Of a DNA stretch of 64,000 nt, positions 34,017-42,438 are shown in pieces. Within the stretch, counting starts at the first letter, position 1. Each line of letters starts with the position of its first letter. The translations under genes and the position numbers were made by a program. This stretch comes from CAYPHY01 sp964410625 (GTDB taxonomy: Bacteria; Chloroflexota; Anaerolineae; Promineifilales; Promineifilaceae): assembly GCA_964410625.1 (NCBI GenBank), contig CAYPHY010000005.1:202764-266763 (forward strand), read 5' to 3'. A model generated the notes under the pieces. That model did no database searches. It saw only the letters and a program-made list of their open reading frames with translations, and was not told the origin of the DNA.

Positions 34017-34334
34017 ACGTTTTCGCGTGACGCAGCTACCATTTCACCTAAATTTGCCGCACGCCAACCACGCCGACTTATCCCGCTACGTCGCTACTGT
34101 TGTAACGCCCTGGAGGCGGCGTTCGTTCCGCCCACCACACCAGACGTTGGCTACCCGTCACTCTACCGTCGCTTTTGCGTAGGGTTTGGCCGTACCGCGG
34201 GTTGCTAACCCGCACGCCACTATCAAGTGCCATTACCCCACGCGGAGGATCACGGCCGCATTATGACATTATAGCACTAAATGGAGTTGTAGCGCGGGTT
34301 GGCAACCCGCAAGCCTCCGGTTTAGCAAACCGGG
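34017..34334. other. Intergenic region with family E repeats
   Basis: A 318-bp space upstream of the PBP gene. It holds GTACCGCGGGTTGCTAACCC (about 34194) and a larger composite at about 34285-34338 (TGTAGCGCGGGTTGGCAACC ... GGTTTAGCAAACCGGGCTAC). No gene seen. Confidence 0.6.
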
Positions 34335-34802
34335 CTACCCCTTGCTCTTAATCAGCATCACCCAATTCCCGCGCTGCACCGCTTTGGCCTCCTGGTTGAC
34401 GACGCTGTACTTCATCATCACATTGCCGCCATTCAATCGCGGGAAATGCTTCTTGTCCGTCACTTCAATCTCCACATGGATCGTATCGCCGATAAAGATC
34501 GGCAGGCTGAACTTACAATCCATCTCGCGAAAGGCCAGCACCGTCCCCTCGATGAATCCCGCTTGTACCGCCAGACCGGTGGCAATCGATTGCACCAATA
34601 AGCCATGCGCCACTCGCCGGCCGAAGGTGTCTTGCGCGGCATAGACCTCGTTCGTATGAATTTGGTTGTAATCCCCCGATAAACCGGCGAAGTTGACGAT
34701 GTCCGTTTCTGTAATCGTCCGCGCGGCCGTGCGCAAAGCCAGACCGATCTCAAACTCCTCAAAAAAATAGCCACGAGGCTGGTAGGTTGCCGAATTGCTC
34801 AT
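34335..34802 (-). CDS. MaoC-like (R)-enoyl-CoA hydratase
   Basis: A single hot-dog domain protein of 155 aa. The hydratase signature has Asp44 and His49 (SGDYNQIHTNEVYA), followed by GRRVAHGLLVQSI. These enzymes add water to trans-2-enoyl-CoA or dehydrate the 3-hydroxyacyl ester. KFSLPIFIGDTIHVEIEVTD is typical of the family. It might act in fatty acid or branched acyl-CoA metabolism. It stands alone. Cytoplasmic. Confidence 0.85.
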   Translation of the reverse strand: MSNSATYQPRGYFFEEFEIGLALRTAARTITETDIVNFAGLSGDYNQIHTNEVYAAQDTFGRRVAHGLLVQSIATGLAVQAGFIEGTVLAFREMDCKFSLPIFIGDTIHVEIEVTDKKHFPRLNGGNVMMKYSVVNQEAKAVQRGNWVMLIKSKG

Positions 34803-34819
34803 AAATGGTTCCTTTAATG

Positions 34820-34895
34820 GTTACGCGGATGACGCAGATGCTACGCAGATGAACGCTGATTTTCTTTATTGTCTACTGCCAACTGCCTACTGCTG
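34820..34895. repeat. Family B repeat plus short heptamer array
   Basis: GGTTACGCGGATGACGCAGA is followed by CTACTGC, CAACTGC, CTACTGC 7-mers in the space between MaoC-like and prfA genes. Confidence 0.6.
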
Positions 34896-34898
34896 TAC

Positions 34899-34960
34899 GG
34901 GCGAGGCAACCGGCAAATAGATTGCCGGTACTGACCAAGCTGCTTCTGGTTGCCTCGCCC
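34899..34960. repeat. Nested hairpin downstream of prfA
   Basis: GGGCGAGGCAACC (34899-34911) pairs with GGTTGCCTCGCCC (34948-34960); inside it CCGGCAA and TTGCCGG form a second stem. It starts 8 bases after the prfA stop on the minus strand and could end that transcript, though no T-run follows. Confidence 0.7.
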
Positions 34961-34967
34961 CTACTGT

Positions 34968-36047
34968 CTACTCCTCCGCCGCTGCCAGCTTCTCCGCCTC
35001 ATCGGCCACTATCAGCGCGTCAATAAATGGATCGAGGTCGCCGTCGAGGACGACCGGCAGATTATAGCTGCTAAAGCCGATGCGGTGGTCGGTCACACGC
35101 GATTGGGGGTAGTTATAGGTGCGGATTTTCTCGCTGCGGTCGCCGCTGCCTACCTGCGATTTACGGTCGGCCGCAATCGCCGAATCCCGCTTTTCTTGCT
35201 CAATCTCTTCCAACCGCGCCTGGATAATCGCCATGCCCAGCCGCTTATTTTGCGTCAGGCTCCGCTCCGATTGAATTTTCACTGCGATGCCGCTTGGTTT
35301 ATGGACGATACGCGCGGCCGTGGCATTCTTCTGCATATGCTGGCCGCCCGGCCCGGAAGAAAAGGTCGGCGTGATCTCCAGATCCCGTTCGTCGAGCGTA
35401 ATCTCCACATCAGCCACTTCCGGCATGACGGCCACTGTTGCCGCGCTGGTGTGGATGCGCCCCTGTGATTCTGTCTGCGGCACGCGCTGCACACGGTGGA
35501 CGCCACTCTCGAACTTCAGCCGCGAATAGGCCCCTTTGCCACGCACCGCCAGCGTCACTTCCTTATAGCCGCCCACGCCAGTCGGGTTTTCGTCCACAAT
35601 ATCCACTTTCCAGTTGCGTCCTTCGGCATAGCGAGTGTACATGCGGAGGAGATCGGCCGCGAAGATACCCGCCTCATCCCCGCCCGTCCCGGCGCGAATT
35701 TCAATGAACACATTTTTATCATCACGCGGGTCCTTGGGGATCAGCAAGGTGCGCAGGCGTGCTTCCAGCGTTTCCAGGTCTTCGGATAGTGATTCGATCT
35801 CCATTTCGGCCATCGCTCGTATCTCGTTGTCCGTTTCCTGCTCATAGAGATCGCGTGCGCCTTGCAATTCCTCGCGCGTCTTACGATATTGGCGATAAGT
35901 TTCAACCAGGCTCTCTAGCTCAGCCCGTTCCTGCGCCAGCTCCGTCAGCCGCACATGATCGCCCACGATGTCCGGATCAGACATCTGGTTTTCGATCTCC
36001 TCATAGCGGTCAACGACCCTGGCGATTTTGTCAAATAGTTCAGCCAT
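34968..36047 (-). CDS. prfA: Peptide chain release factor 1
   Basis: RF1 ends translation at UAA and UAG. The GGQ catalytic motif is in SSGPGGQHMQKNATAARIV. The codon-recognition tripeptide, normally PAT or PVT, is PQT here (HRVQRVPQTESQGRIHTSAA). At 359 aa the length is standard. The gene itself ends in TAG, one of the codons this factor reads, and that stop overlaps a heptamer-type repeat (TCTACTCC). It stands alone, without the prmC neighbour common elsewhere. Confidence 0.93.
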   Translation of the reverse strand: MAELFDKIARVVDRYEEIENQMSDPDIVGDHVRLTELAQERAELESLVETYRQYRKTREELQGARDLYEQETDNEIRAMAEMEIESLSEDLETLEARLRTLLIPKDPRDDKNVFIEIRAGTGGDEAGIFAADLLRMYTRYAEGRNWKVDIVDENPTGVGGYKEVTLAVRGKGAYSRLKFESGVHRVQRVPQTESQGRIHTSAATVAVMPEVADVEITLDERDLEITPTFSSGPGGQHMQKNATAARIVHKPSGIAVKIQSERSLTQNKRLGMAIIQARLEEIEQEKRDSAIAADRKSQVGSGDRSEKIRTYNYPQSRVTDHRIGFSSYNLPVVLDGDLDPFIDALIVADEAEKLAAAEE

Positions 36048-36076
36048 TTGCTTTATTGGTTAAGAGTTACACATCT

Positions 36077-36166
36077 GCATCGAATTTACGCGAATGAACG
36101 CGAATTTTGGCTTAATATTTGCGAAAACTCGCGTTATTCGTTGCTAAAATTTTTCGCTGCGTAAGT
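36077..36166. repeat. Family C repeat
   Basis: CATCGAATTTACGCGAATGA is followed by an imperfect complement (GCGAAAACTCGCGTTATTCG). Confidence 0.6.
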
Positions 36167-36171
36167 ACACC

Positions 36172-36307
36172 GTTTCAAAAGTTGTTTGCGCATCCGTCAT
36201 TCCGAGCGGAGCGAGGAATCCCTGACGATTGCGTTGACTAGTGAAATGCTAGGGATTCCTCGCTCCGAAGACTCCGCTCGGAATGACAGTTGGATTACTT
36301 TTGAAAC
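36172..36307. repeat. Family D MITE-like palindrome, copy 4
   Basis: GTTTCAAAAG and CTTTTGAAAC ends are intact. Inner arms are GTCATTCCGAGCGGAGCGAG and CTCCGCTCGGAATGAC. Confidence 0.88.
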
Positions 36308-36324
36308 AATGTAGTAAGTGCAGT

Positions 36325-36459
36325 GTTTCAAAAGTTATTTGCTCATTCGTCATTCCGAGCGGAGCGAGGAATCCCTATCAATACGGGTTAACGAAATCGC
36401 AAGGGATTCCTCGCTCCGAAGACTCCGCTCGGAATGACAGTTGTTCAAACTTTTGAAAC
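36325..36459. repeat. Family D MITE-like palindrome, copy 5
   Basis: It lies 17 bases after copy 4 in the same orientation, with identical ends and inner arms but a different centre (CAATACGGGTTAACGAAATC). Confidence 0.88.
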
Positions 36460-36585
36460 AATGCAGTAAGTCCTATTGGTATAGTCATCTATTGATCGGA
36501 TTTCTTGCTGTTGGTTTAGGCCGACAGCATCGCAACAAGTGATTTTATAATGCTTATACGCTGAGTCAAGCAAGGTGCGCCACAT

Positions 36586-36614
36586 TTGACTTTGTTCCCA
36601 ATCTGGACTATGCT
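36586..36614 (+). promoter_or_regulatory. Promoter of the SAM riboswitch-metH unit
   Basis: TTGACT (36586-36591) and TATGCT (36609-36614) are exactly 17 bases apart. The predicted start (~36621) is about 34 bases before the aptamer. Confidence 0.65.
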
Positions 36615-36654
36615 TACTCGCAAGATAAAACTTTAGTATCATCTTACATACTAA

Positions 36655-36764
36655 CTCATCAAGAGAGGCAGAGGGACCGGCCCGATGAAGCCTCGGCAAC
36701 CACTCTGAGCAGTAGGTGCCAATTCCGGCAGAAACCAGCGTCAACTGGTGTTCTGAAAGATGAG
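36655..36764 (+). promoter_or_regulatory. SAM-I riboswitch (S-box) aptamer
   Basis: Conserved S-box blocks are all present in order: AAGAGAGGCAGAGGGACCGG, CCCGATGAAGCC, CGGCAACC, GGTGCCAATTCC and GAAAGATGAG. The P1 stem is CTCATC (36655-36660) with GATGAG (36759-36764). S-adenosylmethionine binding should favour the terminator just downstream and turn off metH. Confidence 0.97.
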
Positions 36765-36786
36765 GGCAAGACAATTGTTATTTCTG

Positions 36787-36812
36787 GCCTCTCATCATGA
36801 GAGGCTTTTTTT
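36787..36812 (+). terminator. Riboswitch-controlled terminator
   Basis: GCCTCTC (36787-36793) and GAGAGGC (36799-36805) are followed by seven T. The 3' strand of P1 with its following bases (GATGAGGGC) can pair with GCCTCTCATC, giving the antiterminator. Confidence 0.9.
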
Positions 36813-36819
36813 ATATTTA

Positions 36820-36877
36820 GCTCACGCAAAGACGCAAAGTTCGCCAGGCATTTTACCTTTGCGCCTTTGCGTGAGCT
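36820..36877. repeat. Family A inverted repeat within the metH leader
   Basis: AGCTCACGCAAAGACGCAAAG pairs with CTTTGCGTGAGCT-like sequence at 36857-36877. It lies between the riboswitch terminator and the metH ATG, so it is part of the mRNA leader whenever metH is expressed. Confidence 0.8.
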
Positions 36878-36888
36878 TTAAGAACAAT

Positions 36889-39800
36889 ATGAACAGAACA
36901 GAACTGCTGAAACAACAACTCCAGGAACGCATCCTCATCCTTGATGGGGCGATGGGTTCGATGCTGCAACAGTACCAGCTTACGGAAACGGACTTTCGCG
37001 GGCAACGTTTCGCTGACTGGCCGCGTGATTTACAGGGGAACAATGACCTGCTGTGCCTGACCCAGCCGGAGATCATCCGCGCCATCCACACCGCTTATTT
37101 GGAGGCGGGAGCGGACATCATTGAGACGAATACGTTCAACGCCAACGCCATCTCCCAGGCGGATTATGGGATGGAGGCGCTGGACTATGAGATCAACCGC
37201 GCGGCCGCCCAACTGGCCGTTGCAGCACGGGACGCTTTTGAAGCGAAGGTAGGCGACGGCCGCCCCCGCTTCGTCGCCGGAGCCATCGGCCCAACCAACC
37301 GCACGCTTTCCCTCTCGCCTGATGTTAATGATCCAGGGTATCGCGCTGTGACCTTTGAGGAGATCGCGACCGCCTATGCAACGGCCGCGCGTGGTCTGGT
37401 AGATGGCGGGGCCGACATCCTGCTGGTGGAGACGGTCTTTGATACGCTGAATGCCAAGGCGGCGATCTATGGCATTTTGAACTACTTTGAGGAAGCGGGG
37501 GTGGAACGGCCGTTGATGCTCTCGGTGACCATTATAGATAATAGCGGCCGCAATCTGTCGGGGCAGACGGCCGAGGCTTTCTGGTATTCGGTGATGCACG
37601 CCAAACCGCTGATCGTCGGCCTGAACTGCTCGTTGGGGGCGGAGGCGTTCCGCGACCACCTCTATGCAATGTCACGGGTGGCGGATGTTTACACCCATAT
37701 CTACCCCAATGCCGGGTTGCCCAACGAGTTCGGTGAATATGACGACACGCCGGAGTATATGCAGAAGATTTTGCGCGAATATGCAGAAGCAGGGCTGGTC
37801 AACATCGCCGGGGGGTGCTGTGGCACGACCCCAGCCCATATCAAGGCGTTTGCCGAGGCGATTGCTGGCCTGCCGCCGCGCCCAATCCCCGACGTTCCCA
37901 AACGGATGCGCCTCAGCGGGCTGGAGCCGCTGGTCATTGGGCCGGAGACGAACTTCGTCAACATCGGCGAGCGCACCAACGTCACCGGTTCGCGCCGCTT
38001 TGCCAAATTGATCCTCAATGGCGACTATGCCACTGCGTTGGATGTCGCCCGGCAGCAGGTGGAAAACGGGGCGCAGATGATTGACGTGAACATGGATGAA
38101 GGGTTGCTGGACTCAGAGGCGGCAATGGAACGCTTTTTGAAGCTGGTGGCGGCCGAACCCGACATCTCGCGCGTGCCGGTGATGATTGATTCCTCCAAGT
38201 GGAGCGTGATCGAGGCCGGGTTGAAGTGTGTGCAGGGCAAGGGGGTCATCAACTCAATTAGCATGAAGGAGGGCGAGGAGGAGTTTATTCGCCACGCGCA
38301 ATTGGCGCGGCGTTATGGCGCGGCGGTGATCGTGATGGCCTTTGACGAACAGGGACAGGCGGACACGATTGAGCGCAAGGTAGACATCTGCACCCATGCC
38401 TATAAGATTTTAACTGAGCAAGTCGGCTTCCCGCCACAAGACATCATCTTCGACCCCAATATCTTTGCCGTAGCCACCGGCATTGAGGAACACAACGCCT
38501 ATGGCATTAACTACATTGAGGCGGTGCGGCAAATTAAGCAGCGGCTACCCCACGCTCTAATCAGTGGCGGCGTGAGCAACGTCTCCTTCTCCTTCCGCGG
38601 CAATGAGCCGGTGCGCGAGGCGATCCACAGCGCATTCCTCTACCATGCTATCCAGGCGGGGATGGACATGGGCATTGTCAACGCCGGGCAGTTGGCGATT
38701 TATGAAGAGCTAGATCCGGAGTTACGTGAACGGGTGGAGGATGTGCTGCTCAACCGGCGGCCGGACGCCACCGAACGGTTGGTGACGTTTGCCGAAACGG
38801 TGCAGGGTGGCGGCAAGGAAAAGAAGGAAGATTTGGCCTGGCGCGAGAAGCCAGTGGCGGAACGGCTGGCCCATGCGTTGGTGCATGGGATCAGCACCTA
38901 TATTGAACAGGATGTGGAGGAGGCGCGACAAGCGGCCGAACGGCCGCTGCATGTCATCGAAGGGCCGCTGATGGATGGGATGAACGTCGTCGGCGACCTC
39001 TTTGGCGCGGGGAAGATGTTCCTGCCACAGGTGGTGAAGAGTGCGCGGGTGATGAAGCAAGCCGTGGCTTACCTGACCCCCTTTATCGAGGCGGAGAAAG
39101 TGGCCGGGGATAACAGCGGCCCGGCCGGCAAGGTGCTGCTGGCGACGGTGAAGGGGGATGTCCACGACATCGGCAAGAATATCGTCGGTGTGGTGCTGGG
39201 CTGCAACAACTATGAGGTGATTGATCTGGGAGTGATGACGCCGGCGGCGAAAATCCTGGAGACAGCACGGCAAGAACAGGTGGACATCGTCGGCCTCAGT
39301 GGACTGATCACACCCTCATTGGAGGAGATGCGCCATGTGGCACGGGAGATGGAGCGCGAAGGGTTTAGCTTGCCGCTGCTGATTGGCGGGGCGACCACTT
39401 CGAAGATCCACACGGCGATCAAGATTGAGCCGGAGTACCAGCGCGGGCCAGTTGTCCATGTCCATGATGCATCGCGGGCCGTCGGCGTGGTGTCGCAGTT
39501 GTTGAGCAAGGAGCAGCGCAACAACTTCATTGAAGAGACCAAGGATGAGTACCAGAAGATTCGTACCTCGCGGGAAGGGCGGACGTCGCGGTCGCGGTTG
39601 CGGCCGCTGGCCGAAGCACGCCAGAACCGCTTGCAACTGGATTGGAGCAACTATACGCCACCTGTCCCGCGCATGATAGGGCTGAAGCTGTTTGACGACC
39701 TCGATCTGGCGGAGATCCGCAACTACATTGATTGGACGCCCTTCTTCGTGGCCTGGGAGTTGCATGGCAAGTTCCCGCGCATTCTTGATGATGTGGTGGT

Positions 39801-40674
39801 GGGAGCGGCCGCGCGGTCGCTCTACAACGACGCCCAGGCGATGCTCGATTGTATCATCCAGGAGAAGTGGCTGACGGCGAAGGCGGTGGTTGGATTGTTC
39901 CCGGCGAATAGTGTGGGGGATGATGTGGTTGTTTATCGAGCAGAGGAGCAGGGGAGCAGAGGAGCGGAGGAGAGTGGGAGATTAGGAGATTGGGAGACTG
40001 ATAGTGGGCAGCCGCTCTCCACTCCCCACTCCTCATTAACCACTAACCACTCTCCACTCACCACTATCCACTTCCTAAGGCAGCAGATGGAGAAGCCGCC
40101 GGGTCGGCCGAATCACTCGTTGGCGGACTACATCGCGCCGCTGGACAGCGGGCTGACAGACTATATAGGCTTCTTTGCGGTGACGGCGGGGATTGGGCTG
40201 GATGAGGTGGTGCGCCGTTTTGAGGCGGCGCATGACGATTATAATGCGATCCTGGCCAAGGCGCTGGCCGACCGGCTGGCGGAGGCGCTGGCGGAGATGA
40301 TGCACGAACGGGTGCGGCGGGAGTATTGGGGGTATGCGGCCGAGGAGTCGCTGGACAATGAGGCGCTGATTAAGGAAGCATACCAGGGTATTCGCCCCGC
40401 GCCGGGCTATCCCGCCTGCCCTGATCATACCGAAAAGGGGGAATTGTTCCGTGTGTTGGATGCGGAACGGCAAGCGGGGATATGCCTGACGGAGAATTAT
40501 GCGATGCTGCCAACGGCGTCGGTTAGCGGTTATTACTTCTCCCATCCGCAGGCGGCGTATTTCGGAATGGGGCGCGTCGGCCGCGACCAGATAGAGGACT
40601 ACGCGCGGCGGAAGGGGATGGATGTGGAGACGGCCGAGCGCTGGTTGGCTTCTAATTTGGGGTATGAACGATAA
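36889..40674 (+). CDS. metH: Cobalamin-dependent methionine synthase
   Basis: This enzyme transfers a methyl group from methyltetrahydrofolate through cobalamin to homocysteine. All four modules are present in about 1261 residues. They are the homocysteine domain (zinc ligands in GLNCSLGAEA and GGCCGTTPAH), the pterin domain (GERTNVTGSRRFAKL), the cobalamin domain (GDVHDIGKNIV, the lower-ligand histidine motif) and the C-terminal SAM reactivation domain (RPAPGYPACPDHTEK). The start is the ATG at 36889, after the riboswitch; an open frame further upstream crosses the riboswitch and is not used. About 40 residues near 1017-1062 in the reactivation domain are read from a heptamer repeat (SSLTTNHSPLTTIH). 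Regulated by the SAM-I riboswitch. Confidence 0.95.
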   Translation: MNRTELLKQQLQERILILDGAMGSMLQQYQLTETDFRGQRFADWPRDLQGNNDLLCLTQPEIIRAIHTAYLEAGADIIETNTFNANAISQADYGMEALDYEINRAAAQLAVAARDAFEAKVGDGRPRFVAGAIGPTNRTLSLSPDVNDPGYRAVTFEEIATAYATAARGLVDGGADILLVETVFDTLNAKAAIYGILNYFEEAGVERPLMLSVTIIDNSGRNLSGQTAEAFWYSVMHAKPLIVGLNCSLGAEAFRDHLYAMSRVADVYTHIYPNAGLPNEFGEYDDTPEYMQKILREYAEAGLVNIAGGCCGTTPAHIKAFAEAIAGLPPRPIPDVPKRMRLSGLEPLVIGPETNFVNIGERTNVTGSRRFAKLILNGDYATALDVARQQVENGAQMIDVNMDEGLLDSEAAMERFLKLVAAEPDISRVPVMIDSSKWSVIEAGLKCVQGKGVINSISMKEGEEEFIRHAQLARRYGAAVIVMAFDEQGQADTIERKVDICTHAYKILTEQVGFPPQDIIFDPNIFAVATGIEEHNAYGINYIEAVRQIKQRLPHALISGGVSNVSFSFRGNEPVREAIHSAFLYHAIQAGMDMGIVNAGQLAIYEELDPELRERVEDVLLNRRPDATERLVTFAETVQGGGKEKKEDLAWREKPVAERLAHALVHGISTYIEQDVEEARQAAERPLHVIEGPLMDGMNVVGDLFGAGKMFLPQVVKSARVMKQAVAYLTPFIEAEKVAGDNSGPAGKVLLATVKGDVHDIGKNIVGVVLGCNNYEVIDLGVMTPAAKILETARQEQVDIVGLSGLITPSLEEMRHVAREMEREGFSLPLLIGGATTSKIHTAIKIEPEYQRGPVVHVHDASRAVGVVSQLLSKEQRNNFIEETKDEYQKIRTSREGRTSRSRLRPLAEARQNRLQLDWSNYTPPVPRMIGLKLFDDLDLAEIRNYIDWTPFFVAWELHGKFPRILDDVVVGAAARSLYNDAQAMLDCIIQEKWLTAKAVVGLFPANSVGDDVVVYRAEEQGSRGAEESGRLGDWETDSGQPLSTPHSSLTTNHSPLTTIHFLRQQMEKPPGRPNHSLADYIAPLDSGLTDYIGFFAVTAGIGLDEVVRRFEAAHDDYNAILAKALADRLAEALAEMMHERVRREYWGYAAEESLDNEALIKEAYQGIRPAPGYPACPDHTEKGELFRVLDAERQAGICLTENYAMLPTASVSGYYFSHPQAAYFGMGRVGRDQIEDYARRKGMDVETAERWLASNLGYER
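39940..40073. repeat. Heptanucleotide array inside metH
   Basis: GGAGATT and GGGAGACT-type units are followed by TCTCCAC, TCCCCAC, TCCTCAT, TAACCAC, TAACCAC, TCTCCAC, TCACCAC. It is in frame and occupies a surface loop between VGDDVVVYR and LRQQMEKP, where other MetH proteins have about ten residues. Confidence 0.85.
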
Positions 40675-40679
40675 GATTT

Positions 40680-40735
40680 AAGCGGGACGCAGATTTTCGC
40701 TGATAGGACGCAGATGGACGCGGATTTTTTAGGTT
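40680..40735. repeat. Family B repeat
   Basis: GGGACGCAGATTTTCGCTGA and GGACGCAGATGGACGCGGAT follow the metH stop codon directly. Confidence 0.65.
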
Positions 40736-40805
40736 CGGGTCCATAAGTCTTGTTTGTTCATTCAAGCCATTCCTGTAGTAGCTGAGGGAGAACCCTCCTC
40801 AGTTT

Positions 40806-41048
40806 CTACCGTATGAGCGGAAGTGGTTGGGCAGCAAAACCATCTTTGATACGTTGTTGGTCGAAATCGGCAATGTCGAGGTGGAGCATCTCGGCCGCCG
40901 TGAAGAAACCAGGGACGGCCCAACGGCCGTTGTCAGTGCGGCGGATCAAGAGCATCTTTTGTTTTGTTTCATCGAGGACGGTTGCTGAACAACCGATGGC
41001 TAATTGCCCAAGTCTGCCAACCCTATATCCAGTTATCAATCTTGCCAT
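40806..41048 (-). pseudogene. Nudix hydrolase remnant with internal deletion
   Basis: From the ATG at 41048 (SD GGAGAAGG) the first ~47 residues are a clear Nudix N-terminus (LAIGCSATVLDETKQKMLLI then RRTDNGRWAVPG). The Nudix box, which should follow directly, is absent; the chain continues with FFTAAEMLHLDIADFDQQRI, which looks like the usual C-terminal part of such proteins. An in-frame deletion of the catalytic middle explains this. At 80 residues it is unlikely to be an active hydrolase. Confidence 0.6.
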
Positions 41049-41181
41049 TTGCCTTCTCCGCCGTGGAAATAAAATTACTGTAAGCTTATACACGGTTGTC
41101 TGGCAGGTTGGCGCATTATGACGGCCACAAGGGACAGGAAAAACAAAGGATAAGCAGAGAAGCTGTCTATTTGGGGGAATA

Positions 41182-41622
41182 TCAGGTGGATTTGATAGAG
41201 CGGTCGGATAGAGCTTGATCGCCCATACCACCATCATACTTGCGCCAGACGTAGATCAGGCCGAGGGTCATGATCAGACAGGCGGTGAAGATGACGATCA
41301 GACCAAGCGAGACGACGCCGACGATGAAGATGTAGTAGATCGCGCCAATCAAGCTCAGACCGTAGGCAACGAGGGAAGCGGCGACGAAGATACGTACTTG
41401 CTCCCAAGTAGTGGCGCGGAGAGACAGGAGCGCACCGGTCGTATAGCCGAGGGCGAGGCCACCGGCTTGTTGCATCACGGGGACGGCCGCTGGGTCTAAG
41501 CCAGACAGGGCGATGATCAGACTGGGGGCTAATGTGCCGAGTAGACCGGTGAGCGCGGAACTGAGCAGTTGAATGACGAACAACGCTTTCAAGTCGGAGC
41601 CGATGGGTTTGGGTTTGTTCAT
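41182..41622 (-). CDS. Small membrane protein, four predicted helices
   Basis: The 146-residue protein has four hydrophobic segments (around residues 13-40, 50-67, 78-98 and 100-127) and a charged C-terminus. I do not recognise a family. The start MNKPKPIGSDLKALF is preceded by AGAGGTCATC, a usable ribosome binding site. It is followed by the Nudix remnant on the same strand. Function unknown. Confidence 0.6.
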   Translation of the reverse strand: MNKPKPIGSDLKALFVIQLLSSALTGLLGTLAPSLIIALSGLDPAAVPVMQQAGGLALGYTTGALLSLRATTWEQVRIFVAASLVAYGLSLIGAIYYIFIVGVVSLGLIVIFTACLIMTLGLIYVWRKYDGGMGDQALSDRSIKST

Positions 41623-41955
41623 GATGACCTCTCTATTGAATCATTGAATCAGGATATGGTAGCTATTATTCGTAAGTGTTTGAACAACTGTCATTCCGAG
41701 CGGAGTCTTCGGAGCGAGGAATCCCTTGCGATTTCGTTGACCAGCGAATTGATAGGGATTCCTCGCTCCGCTCGGAATGACGTTGCGCTCACTTTTGAAA
41801 CACTGTCGTAAGTGGGATTGGGGCATCCCATCCGGCTTACGATATAGCCTCATTGTAGGGATGGTTTGTGCCTGTTTCCAGGTCAAACGTTGTTCAATTT
41901 GTGTTCAATAAGGGAGGGTGAACGGCCGTCTGGCAGGACTGCGTTAGAAACGCAC
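41623..41955. other. Intergenic region with family D copy 6
   Basis: It carries a family D palindrome (41678-41801) and about 150 bp of unique sequence. No gene seen. Confidence 0.55.
41678..41801. repeat. Family D MITE-like palindrome, copy 6
   Basis: Left end GTTTGAAC is diverged; right end CTTTTGAAAC is intact. The centre ATTTCGTTGACCAGCGAATT resembles that of copies 3, 5 and 7. Confidence 0.85.
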
Positions 41956-42435
41956 TTATAGAGCGCGGCGGGCGGCCTGGATGGCTTGATAGCCGAATTG
42001 CAGTTGTTCGCGGGTCAGTTCGGAGAGGGGGAGCCACTCGGCCGCCGGGCCGTGGCTGATTTCGACGGGCATGGTAACGGCAAGGGACGGCCGCGTCACC
42101 CCATAATACATTGCAGAGAGATGCCACGCCTGTCCGTTTTCGCCAATGCGGTACTGCTCTTCGAGGAAGACGAGTGGGCCGGTAGCGAGGGTCAGGCCGG
42201 TGAGCCGGCGCAAATGGGCGAGGAGGGCTGATTGTGGGGTTTGGTCATTGTCGAGGATGATGCCAGGAGGAAAGTAGAATTGGGTTTCAGGATGGCGCAG
42301 GAGCCAGATAGCGCCATGTTCGATGAAGAGGCCATAGGCGGCCGGACGGTAAGCCAGCTTCTCCGGGGGAACGGCAACGGCATTGCCGAGCGCATCATAG
42401 CACCAGACGGCTGTGGGGTCTTGGGAGGGGAGCAT
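41956..42435 (-). CDS. Nudix-fold protein with degenerate box
   Basis: A 159-residue protein whose core (YGLFIEHGAIWLLRHPE then FYFPPGIILDNDQTPQSALL) follows the Nudix pattern. The box ends LRRLTGL and lacks the EE pair and the first Glu of REXXEE, so metal binding is doubtful. It may be a regulatory or non-catalytic relative. It lies downstream of nusB on the same strand; the gap of about 90 bases holds a heptamer array. Uncertain function. Confidence 0.6.
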   Translation of the reverse strand: MLPSQDPTAVWCYDALGNAVAVPPEKLAYRPAAYGLFIEHGAIWLLRHPETQFYFPPGIILDNDQTPQSALLAHLRRLTGLTLATGPLVFLEEQYRIGENGQAWHLSAMYYGVTRPSLAVTMPVEISHGPAAEWLPLSELTREQLQFGYQAIQAARRAL

Positions 42436-42438
42436 GGG

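Larger units (their letters stand above)
36048..36654. other. Repeat-filled intergenic region between prfA and metH
   Basis: From the prfA end it holds a family C unit (36077-36166), two family D palindromes in tandem (36172-36307 and 36325-36459), then about 190 bp of unique sequence with the metH promoter. Any apparent open frame here runs across the riboswitch and is not a gene. Confidence 0.65.

Noticed and set aside
36445..36774. Minus-strand 109-codon frame upstream of metH
   Set aside because: It overlaps the SAM-I riboswitch and its promoter, which explain the sequence better.
36760..36888. N-terminal extension of metH by 43 codons
   Set aside because: It would be read through the riboswitch terminator and a family A hairpin; homology starts at the ATG at 36889.
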